DNA of 23,852 nt, from positions 1 through 23,852 of the IMG/VR virus record IMGVR_UViG_3300035698_023058; one strand, 5' to 3'. The notes under the pieces were generated by a model that was given only the letters and a program-made list of their open reading frames with translations, searched no databases and had not been told where the DNA came from. This DNA is from a virus. Numbering within the stretch: the first letter of the stretch is position 1; each line of letters begins with the position of its first letter. Both the position numbers and the translations under genes were made by a program. Positions 15,321-21,649 of the stretch are shown piece after piece.

Positions 15321-17447
15321 ATGAAGCCGGTTTTAATAGTAGAAAATTCAACAAGTTCACTTATCAGAGAAGAGCATAGCTCTGTTTCTGGTCAAATGGA
15401 CTATGTAATGGGTGGTACTTTCACGGAGTTTGGAGTTAAGAATCGAAACGAAAGAATTTACAATGCGCCTAAATTTCTACCTGCTTTACAAGAATTAAAT
15501 GAAAGAATAAACAACCTTGGTGTTGTTTATGGTGAGTTCGATCACCCAGATGTTTTTGATACATCTCTTTCTAGAGCATCTCACATAATAACAAAGGCTG
15601 AGTATGTATCTGAAAAAAATCTTGTGGCGGGTGAAATAAAACTCCTTAGTACATATTGGGGTAAAGAAGCAAAATCATTAGTAAATGATGGTATGCCAGT
15701 GTTTGTCTCTTCAAGAGCAGCGGGTATAACTGAAAACGATGGTTCAGTTTCTCTTAAAAAATTATTCACTTATGATATCGTTGCTGACCCTGGGTTTGCA
15801 TCGGCTAAAATGAGTGTTAAGAGCTTAAACGAGTCTCTTGGTTATAAAGATGATCAATCTAACTTTAGGATATATGAAATGTCCGATGAGTCAAAAATAA
15901 ATGAATTATTTAACATGAATAATAACGAATTCGTAACGAAAAAACAATTAACAGATTACTCTAATTATCTAGTTAATGAGTTAGCTACAACTAAGAAACA
16001 AGTTAGTGGAGCTATTACAAAAGGAAACGTAAATCCTAAAAAATTAGAACAATTACTTGAATATTATGAAGAATTAAATTCTTCAAGTTCTAAAGTAGTA
16101 GAATATTTAGAATACTTGGCTAAGAAAGTTCAAGTTGTAGTAAATGAAAATAAATCTCTAAAGGAAACAACAACTAAATTATCAAAACATAATGACTATT
16201 TAGCTGAGAATTTAGAAAAGTCTATTAACTATACTGAGTATTTAGCTGAGAATTTAGACAAGAATATTGAATATTCAGAATACATTGCTGAGAATTTAGA
16301 CAAGAATATCTCTTACTCAGAATACATTGCTGAGAATTTAGATAAAAACATTGCTTACTCAGAATACATTGCTGAGAATTTAGATAAAAACATTGCTTAC
16401 TCAGAGTATATTGCTGAGAATTTAGACAAGAATATCTCTTACTCAGAGTATTTGGCTGAGCACGTTGATAATTCGATTGCTTACTCAGAATATTTGGCTG
16501 AGCACGTTGAAGGGAATATCGAGTATTCAGAATACATTGCTGAGCATTTAGATGATAACATTGCTTACTCAGAATACATTGCTGAGAATTTAGATAAATC
16601 AATAGAATACCAAGGTGTTGTAGTTGAAAGACTTAACAGTGGTAAATTAAATGAATCTACGTCTAATACATCTATACCAACACTTAAAGATGCTGGATTT
16701 GAAAATATAAATGAAGAATTATACTATGATGATTTAGAAGAAGTTGGAGATGAAGATTTTACTTCAACTGACGAATATGAGGGTGGTGAATTTGGCACCG
16801 AAGATGAATTTGGTGAAGAAGAAGTATATGCTGGTGAAGAAGAAGAATATAACGGATTTGGTGAGCTATCACCACAAGAATTCTACAATAAAGAAGAAGA
16901 TGAGTATTGTGAAATCACCGGAGACAATGACACAGAATTATCTGAATCAATTAATAAATTAATCGAAGAAGCTAAAAAACGAAAAGTTTCTGAGACAAGT
17001 GATATGAATTTCTTGAAATTCATGAATAAATCACAAGTTGATAGTTTTTATGCTCTAACTAACGAAGAACAAGACAATGCTAAGCTACACATAAACGAAA
17101 GTAGCTACTTTACACAGAAAGATGTTTTGACTTTAATAGGTGAGTCATTATCTACTAAAAACGAAACTCTTGAAGAAAGAGTAATTAGATTGATGCCTGA
17201 AAACATTAAGCCAATCTGGGAAGGTTTGAACCAAAATTCCAAAAAATCTGTGCTTTCACAAGCTAGATTATATCCGGGAGAAGTAATGACAACCGAAAAT
17301 CAAGTTGAGCATTTCTGGAATACTAGAAATCTTAAGAAAAACGAGTCAGTAACTAAGAAATTAGTTTCACATGAAGCACTTATCCAAGAGGATACATTGT
17401 CTGATAATGAAGCACAATTAATCTTAGAGAGATTCAAAAGTTTATAA
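15321..17447 (+). CDS. Prohead maturation protease (T4 gp21-like) fused to a scaffold-like (gp22-type) region
   Basis: This 708-residue polyprotein has several zones. Residues 1-175 resemble T4 gp21: GGTFTEFGVKNRNERIY, GEFDHP with H75 and VFVSSRAAG with S130/S131, the His and Ser positions of the herpesvirus-type serine protease fold, then YDIVADPGFASA. Residues 185-292 are helical. Residues 293-432 are ten tandem 14-residue repeats (consensus YIAENLDKNIAYSE). About 470-535 is extremely acidic, and 540-708 is helical and ends LILERFKSL. In T4 the protease (gp21) and core scaffold (gp22) are separate adjacent genes, with the acidic core protein gp67 nearby; here one frame covers comparable parts. 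Each repeat carries (I/L)AE, fitting the (I/L)-x-E cleavage rule of gp21. The capsid gene follows 92 bp later. The scaffold assignment is inference from position and composition. Confidence 0.85.
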   Translation: MKPVLIVENSTSSLIREEHSSVSGQMDYVMGGTFTEFGVKNRNERIYNAPKFLPALQELNERINNLGVVYGEFDHPDVFDTSLSRASHIITKAEYVSEKNLVAGEIKLLSTYWGKEAKSLVNDGMPVFVSSRAAGITENDGSVSLKKLFTYDIVADPGFASAKMSVKSLNESLGYKDDQSNFRIYEMSDESKINELFNMNNNEFVTKKQLTDYSNYLVNELATTKKQVSGAITKGNVNPKKLEQLLEYYEELNSSSSKVVEYLEYLAKKVQVVVNENKSLKETTTKLSKHNDYLAENLEKSINYTEYLAENLDKNIEYSEYIAENLDKNISYSEYIAENLDKNIAYSEYIAENLDKNIAYSEYIAENLDKNISYSEYLAEHVDNSIAYSEYLAEHVEGNIEYSEYIAEHLDDNIAYSEYIAENLDKSIEYQGVVVERLNSGKLNESTSNTSIPTLKDAGFENINEELYYDDLEEVGDEDFTSTDEYEGGEFGTEDEFGEEEVYAGEEEEYNGFGELSPQEFYNKEEDEYCEITGDNDTELSESINKLIEEAKKRKVSETSDMNFLKFMNKSQVDSFYALTNEEQDNAKLHINESSYFTQKDVLTLIGESLSTKNETLEERVIRLMPENIKPIWEGLNQNSKKSVLSQARLYPGEVMTTENQVEHFWNTRNLKKNESVTKKLVSHEALIQEDTLSDNEAQLILERFKSL
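16197..16616 (+). repeat. Ten tandem 42-bp repeats encoding a 14-residue unit
   Basis: Exactly ten in-frame 42-bp units run without spacer inside the scaffold-like region. The central units (about 3-6) are nearly identical at DNA level; units 7-9 diverge (AEHV and AEHL in place of AENL). Each unit contains (I/L)-A-E. The absence of spacers and the intact coding frame exclude a CRISPR array. Confidence 0.95.
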
Positions 17448-17491
17448 TCGAATATAAAAAATCCACCCTTCTAAAATTGAAGAAAAATGGG

Positions 17492-17501
17492 TTTATATAT
17501 A
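17492..17501 (+). promoter_or_regulatory. Putative late promoter for the major capsid gene
   Basis: TTTATATATA lies 38 nt upstream of the capsid ATG. The leader contains a run of A residues and no Shine-Dalgarno sequence. Confidence 0.5.
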
Positions 17502-17539
17502 AGTTATAAAATTTAAAAAAAAAAAATAAAAATTAAATT

Positions 17540-19222
17540 ATGTCACACATTAGAATAGACAAACAAAAAGCCGTTAAGAAGTGGAGTCCAGTTTTGGAAA
17601 ACATGGGTGTTGTTGGTGATAAAGTTGAATGGATGTCGGAACTTGCTGAGTTTCACTCAATCAACGAAAACGCTTATGCAAATGCTTCTAACGTTTCAGG
17701 TATGGGATCAGTTATCGCTGCTCAACCTTCAACATTACCAGGTTCTACAATTGGTAGCAATTGGGGATCAAACTCAGGAACTTTAGGTTCAGGAGATGTA
17801 GGTCAAAACCTTTTACCAGTAGCAATGAAAATCGCTGCTCAAACAATCGGTTTAGATCTTGTAGCTGTAAAACCTTCACCGGGTCCAAAAATTGACTTAC
17901 TTTATGTAGATTTTCGTTATGATGATACTCCATTAGGTGACCAAGACGAAAGACCACAGGTTTTCAAATTAAATGTTACTAATACTGCTGAAAAAGCATT
18001 AGTTAAAGCAACATTAACAACAAACGCTGGTGTTCAAACACAAGGTGGTTTGGTTAATACTTACTTCACAAACGTTTATGGTACTGCCGTGAACACTATT
18101 ACTGAGCCTGCTGGTTCTAAAGCTGGAGTTGTTGAATTCTTAGGATTCTCTCGTATTGATGGATTACCAATGTTTAGAGCTTACAGACAGTTCAACACAG
18201 CACACACTGGAGTTACAACTGCTACTGACCTTTGGACGTTTGATACAACAAGAAATACATTCAACCCAACTCAATCAATGATTGAGCAAATTACAACAGT
18301 TGGTACTGCTTCTGTTACTTCTGGTATAGATGGACTTACTATTGAATTAGTATCTGCTCTTGAAGATCACATCCCAGGTTTCTCTGCAAACTGGAACGAT
18401 GGTGGTAAATACCCAATGGATAGAGATATGGATGATTCAAGATACCCAGGTATCATTGGTCCAAAAATCTCTTCTAAAACTGTTGCAGTTGGTACTATCG
18501 AAGTAACTTCTGCTCTTAGAAGAACAGAAATTGAAGATATCAAAGCTAATACAGGTATGGATATCGTTCAAAAAATGGAATCAATTCTTGTTAATGAACT
18601 TTCACAAACAATCTCTAAGCAAATTGTTGCTAAGATTTTTGAAATGGGTGAATTAAATAGAGAGTCTGCTCCATTATTCGGTGGTACTTCTACTATCACA
18701 GGTCAAACTATTTTCGATTTAGATACTGATTATGTATCTGCTGTCGGTGGTGAGACAACACACGCGGTTCAAAGAAAGCTTATCACTAAGATAATGCATG
18801 CTTCTAACTTTATCGCAACAGAGGGTCGTGTAGGTCCTGCTCAATTCTTAGTTACAAATGGTGGTCTTGCTGCTGCTTTAGCTGATATTAGTGGATATAC
18901 ATTAAACCCAACTAAATCTAAAATGAATGGCGCTGGTCAATTATACCCAGTAGGTTCAATTGGAGATATCTCTATATATGTTGATCCATATATGAAGTAT
19001 AACGACAATAGAGTTGTTCTTGGTAGAAAAAACAATCCTGATCAACCAGGTATCATTTTCGTACCATACTTGATGGCTCAATCAATCTCTATCATCTCAG
19101 AAGCGACTTTCGCTCCTAGAATGCTATTACGTTCAAGATATGCCGTAACAGAAGTTGGATGGTTCCCACAAAAGCAATTCATGACTATTAAGGTTGCGGA
19201 TGCTAAGTCATTATTAAACTAA
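17540..19222 (+). CDS. Major capsid protein (T4 gp23-like)
   Basis: This 560-residue protein is the hexamer-forming shell subunit (T4 gp23 is 521 residues). The N-terminus (KKWSPVLENMGV) parallels the KWKPLLEGEG of gp23. It is followed by a short propeptide and a NAYANASNVSGMG segment resembling the region just after the gp23 cleavage site. Candidate cleavage sites are LAE (35-37) and INE (41-43). The core includes IGLDLVAVKPSPGPKIDLLYVDFRY, and the later part has an ALRRTEIEDIKANTGMDIVQKMESILVNEL helix region. A Gly/Thr-rich segment (about 165-265) may be an inserted surface domain. It ends with a RSRYAVTEVGWFP-type strand. Codon use is richer in G/C-ending and preferred codons than its neighbours, as expected of a highly expressed gene. 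A strong terminator follows. Confidence 0.93.
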   Translation: MSHIRIDKQKAVKKWSPVLENMGVVGDKVEWMSELAEFHSINENAYANASNVSGMGSVIAAQPSTLPGSTIGSNWGSNSGTLGSGDVGQNLLPVAMKIAAQTIGLDLVAVKPSPGPKIDLLYVDFRYDDTPLGDQDERPQVFKLNVTNTAEKALVKATLTTNAGVQTQGGLVNTYFTNVYGTAVNTITEPAGSKAGVVEFLGFSRIDGLPMFRAYRQFNTAHTGVTTATDLWTFDTTRNTFNPTQSMIEQITTVGTASVTSGIDGLTIELVSALEDHIPGFSANWNDGGKYPMDRDMDDSRYPGIIGPKISSKTVAVGTIEVTSALRRTEIEDIKANTGMDIVQKMESILVNELSQTISKQIVAKIFEMGELNRESAPLFGGTSTITGQTIFDLDTDYVSAVGGETTHAVQRKLITKIMHASNFIATEGRVGPAQFLVTNGGLAAALADISGYTLNPTKSKMNGAGQLYPVGSIGDISIYVDPYMKYNDNRVVLGRKNNPDQPGIIFVPYLMAQSISIISEATFAPRMLLRSRYAVTEVGWFPQKQFMTIKVADAKSLLN

Positions 19223-19240
19223 TACTTTAATTATAAAATA

Positions 19241-19275
19241 AAAAATACCTTCTCCAAAAGAGAAGGTATTTTTTT
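19241..19275 (+). terminator. Rho-independent terminator after the capsid gene
   Basis: A perfect 11-bp stem (AATACCTTCTC with GAGAAGGTATT), a 5-nt loop CAAAA and a run of T follow 20 nt after the capsid stop. Confidence 0.92.
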
Positions 19276-19324
19276 GCCTATTAATTAAAACATTTTATTT
19301 ATTTTATATATATAAGATATATAT

Positions 19325-19393
19325 GCAGGAGTAGCATAAGTTAATGTGCTAGACTTCCAGTCTAGAGATTCTGTTCAAATCAGACTCCTTGCT
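19325..19393 (+). tRNA. tRNA-Gly (anticodon UCC)
   Basis: A cloverleaf can be drawn. The D-arm starts at GCAT (19334). The anticodon stem CTAGA/TCTAG encloses the loop CTTCCAG with anticodon TCC. The T-loop TTCAAAT sits on a stem of about 4 bp. The acceptor GCAGGAG faces TCCTTGC, with discriminator T as in bacterial tRNA-Gly and no encoded CCA. The fit is imperfect: the acceptor has either an A-C mismatch plus G-U pairs or a bulged T, the T-stem has a T-C mismatch, and the D-loop is short (6 nt). UCC reads GGA, a codon common in this AT-rich genome. It lies between two terminators. Confidence 0.8.
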
Positions 19394-19395
19394 CT

Positions 19396-19423
19396 AAAAC
19401 CCTCTAATCAAGAGGGTTTTTTT
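19396..19423 (+). terminator. Rho-independent terminator after the tRNA
   Basis: A perfect 10-bp stem (AAAACCCTCT with AGAGGGTTTT), a 5-nt loop and a T run start 3 nt after the tRNA. Confidence 0.9.
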
Positions 19424-19454
19424 ATACTCTATAAACAAGGAGCAACTCTTTCTT

Positions 19455-19464
19455 TTAATATATA
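19455..19464 (+). promoter_or_regulatory. Putative late promoter abutting the fourth endonuclease gene
   Basis: An exact TTAATATATA preceded by TTCTTT ends 5 nt before the ATG at 19470. Confidence 0.55.
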
Positions 19465-19469
19465 ACCCT

Positions 19470-21095
19470 ATGAAAAAAGATATAATAGACAAAATATTAG
19501 ATAATAAAAGGAATCGACTCAGGGAGTCATACTTTATTAAAAATCATACTGATATATATCTCGATATAAAAAAATACACAGAAAACCTAGAAATACCATT
19601 CAAACAAAAAGTTTGGCATTGGGTAAATAATAAAGAATCATATATAGTATGTAGGTGTGGTAAGAAAACAACCTTTAATAAAAACTGGCTAGATGGATAT
19701 AGAAAGCATTGTAGTCAGATATGCGTTGGACTAGATAATGATATTAAAAAAAAGAGAGAAATTACTAATTTAAAAAAATATGGTGTTACTAATGTGGCAA
19801 AAAATATAGATATAAAGAAAAAACAAGAGTCTACTAATCTAAAGAGATATGGATATAAATCCAGTTTTCAAAATAAGGATGTTAGAAAAAAATGGACTAA
19901 TAATATGATGATAAAACACGGTATCAGTCACTATTTTAAGACCGATGAGTTTAAAGAGAAGTCTATTAATACAAACCAGAGTAAATATGGGGTTGACTAT
20001 TATGTACAATCTACTAATTATAAAAATGACTTAGATAATATGTTATTTGGTGATTTATTAAGAGATAATAATATAACCAAACACATATCCAAATATGAAA
20101 GCTTGGGTTATAAATTCATATCACTAGAAAATAGAAATTTAAAGCTAGAAAATAAAGAAGGATGTAAACACAAATTTGATATATCATATGATGTTTTTAT
20201 GAGTAGATCTAAAAATGACTATGAGGTATGTACAATATGTAATAATATAAAGAGTGGTCAATCCAATAAAGAAAAGAAGATAATTGAATGGTTACACACC
20301 ATCGTTTATAATGTAATAGAGAGAGATAGAGAGTTTGGTGTGGAGGTTGATATATACCTACCAGAATATAATTTAGCAATAGAGTTTAATGGGCTATATT
20401 GGCACTCAGAGGAATATAAGGATAAAAAATATCATTTAAATAAAACAAACATTCTTAAAAAGGCAAACATTAGCCTTATTCATATCTGGGAAGATGATTG
20501 GGACTATAAACAAGATATAGTAAAGTCTATAATATTGAATAAACTATACCTCATAAATAATAAGGTATATGCTAGAAATTGTAAGGTTTCATTGGTTAAT
20601 AAGGTAGATTCTAATGATTTTCTTGATTCTAATCATATACAAGGAAAAACAAGATCTCTATATAATATTGGATTATATCATAGAGAAAAATTGGTTAGTA
20701 TTATGTGTTTTAATTATAAAAATGGATCTAGTAAAAATGATATTGAATTAGTTAGATTCTGTAGTAAAATAGATACGGTTGTTATTGGTGGTTCTAGTAA
20801 ATTGTTTAATTTTTTCATAAAGAAGTATAAATTTAATAAAATTATATCATTCTCTGATATTAGCCTATTTGATGGTGGTCTATACGAAAAGTTAGGGTTC
20901 ACAAATACCGAAAATACACCACCCAACTTTTGGTGGATAGTCGATAAAAAAAGAATTAATAGGTTTAGATATAATAAATCTAGGTTAGTAAAAGATGGAT
21001 ATGACAAAAATAAAACAGAATACCAAATAATGTCAGATATTGGTAACAGTAGAATATGGGGATGTGGTTTGAAAAAGTGGATTTGGTACGAATAA
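19470..21095 (+). CDS. Free-standing homing endonuclease, Vsr/EDxHD-like, GNAT-like C-terminus
   Basis: The fourth full-length paralogue (541 residues). An N-terminal helical segment leads to a zinc module (CRCG and HCSQIC, residues about 61-89). Four 23-residue repeats follow, two of them degenerate (KRYGYKSSF and IKHGISHYF). After a CTIC pair (about residue 256) comes the nuclease core: E of NKEKKI, EVDIYLP, EFNGLYWHS and HIWEDDW. The C-terminal domain has ARNCKV, IGLYHREKLVSIMCF, ELVRFCSKIDT, VIGGSSKLF, GGLYEKLGF, PPNFWWIVD and WGCGLKKW, grouping it with the 5251 copy. It lies downstream of the capsid gene and tRNA, with its own promoter-like motif. The target was not identified. Confidence 0.85.
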   Translation: MKKDIIDKILDNKRNRLRESYFIKNHTDIYLDIKKYTENLEIPFKQKVWHWVNNKESYIVCRCGKKTTFNKNWLDGYRKHCSQICVGLDNDIKKKREITNLKKYGVTNVAKNIDIKKKQESTNLKRYGYKSSFQNKDVRKKWTNNMMIKHGISHYFKTDEFKEKSINTNQSKYGVDYYVQSTNYKNDLDNMLFGDLLRDNNITKHISKYESLGYKFISLENRNLKLENKEGCKHKFDISYDVFMSRSKNDYEVCTICNNIKSGQSNKEKKIIEWLHTIVYNVIERDREFGVEVDIYLPEYNLAIEFNGLYWHSEEYKDKKYHLNKTNILKKANISLIHIWEDDWDYKQDIVKSIILNKLYLINNKVYARNCKVSLVNKVDSNDFLDSNHIQGKTRSLYNIGLYHREKLVSIMCFNYKNGSSKNDIELVRFCSKIDTVVIGGSSKLFNFFIKKYKFNKIISFSDISLFDGGLYEKLGFTNTENTPPNFWWIVDKKRINRFRYNKSRLVKDGYDKNKTEYQIMSDIGNSRIWGCGLKKWIWYE

Positions 21096-21123
21096 AATTA
21101 TTATTAAATTTTTAGGAGATTAG

Positions 21124-21210
21124 AAGATAATAGATGAACCACCAAATAAAACAAGGCCTAATAATGTGTCAATTTCACAAATTAGAAACAATAAGATAGT
21201 TGATACTTAA
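21124..21210 (+). pseudogene. Possible orphan C-terminal coding remnant
   Basis: After a TAG at 21121, 28 codons are open with protein-like composition (KIIDEPPNKTRP…RNNKIVDT) up to TAA at 21208, without any start codon. It could be the 3' end of a gene lost when the endonuclease arrived, or chance. Nothing else is seen between 21096 and the promoter at 21230. Confidence 0.2.
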
Positions 21211-21229
21211 AATAAATTCATATTCATTT

Positions 21230-21239
21230 TTAATATATA
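21230..21239 (+). promoter_or_regulatory. Putative late promoter of the NFACT-R/peptidase operon
   Basis: TTAATATATA after a T run ends 5 nt before the ATG at 21245. This supports that ATG over the upstream in-frame TTG at 21200. Confidence 0.55.
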
Positions 21240-21244
21240 CTATT

Positions 21245-21634
21245 ATGATTAAGAGTTATGAATATTTCCTTGAAGGTAAAAATAAAAAGTTTCCTGACAC
21301 AAAAGTATCTGAGTTTAATGGCTTTGATATATATGTTGGTAGAGATGCAAAATCCAATGATCATTTAACATTCAATATGGCTGGTGATGATGATATATGG
21401 TTACACACTAAGGGTGTACCAGGTAGCCATGTTGTTATTATGGTCAAAAATGAGTTACCTAGTAAAGAAACAATAAAATATGCCGCTGAATTAGCCAAAA
21501 AGAATAGTAAATCTAAGAATTTAAATTTAGCTGATGTGGTTTATTGCAAAAGAAAGTTCGTTAAAAAAGAGAAAAGTATGAATGATGGTCAAGTAAAAGT
21601 TGATTATAAAAACTCCGAAATAATCAAAGTATAA
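21245..21634 (+). CDS. Free-standing NFACT-R (DUF814) domain protein
   Basis: This 129-residue protein is almost entirely an NFACT-R domain, the RNA-binding module found at the C-terminal side of RqcH/NEMF/Tae2 ribosome quality-control proteins. The signature is clear: GFDIYVGRDAKSND (26-39), DIWLHTKGVPGSHVVI (50-65), ET.KYAAELAKKNSKSK (75-91) and a basic KRKFVKK segment, ending in the strand SEIIKV. The NFACT-N, helix-hairpin-helix and coiled-coil parts needed for alanine-tailing by RqcH are absent. Full RqcH proteins are about 550 residues. The N-terminus MIKSYEYFLEG resembles capsid-targeting leaders of T4 internal proteins. The first gene of an operon, it is followed 15 nt later by a peptidase gene. 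Its role is unknown; RNA or tRNA/ribosome binding is the family expectation. Confidence 0.85.
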   Translation: MIKSYEYFLEGKNKKFPDTKVSEFNGFDIYVGRDAKSNDHLTFNMAGDDDIWLHTKGVPGSHVVIMVKNELPSKETIKYAAELAKKNSKSKNLNLADVVYCKRKFVKKEKSMNDGQVKVDYKNSEIIKV

Positions 21635-21649
21635 ATAAAAATATAAACT

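Noticed and set aside
16225-16602. 125-codon minus-strand frame opposite the 42-bp repeats
   Set aside because: It is a shadow of the tandem repeats: its repetitive Gln/Cys/Leu-rich content follows from the coding strand, and it has no promoter or homology.
16197-16616. CRISPR-like periodic repeat
   Set aside because: The units abut without spacers, remain in frame and encode a 14-residue repeat in a long gene.
17448-17491. Possible hairpin after the protease/scaffold gene
   Set aside because: Only a 4-bp CTTC/GAAG stem is found, with no proper T run, so it is not a convincing terminator.
2107-21095. Group I introns or inteins carrying the endonucleases
   Set aside because: The flanking genes are not split, no intron-like conserved pairing was seen, and each endonuclease has its own promoter-like motif.
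21200-21244. TTG start giving a longer NFACT-R protein
   Set aside because: The extension spans the promoter-like motif and adds no domain; the ATG at 21245 fits better.
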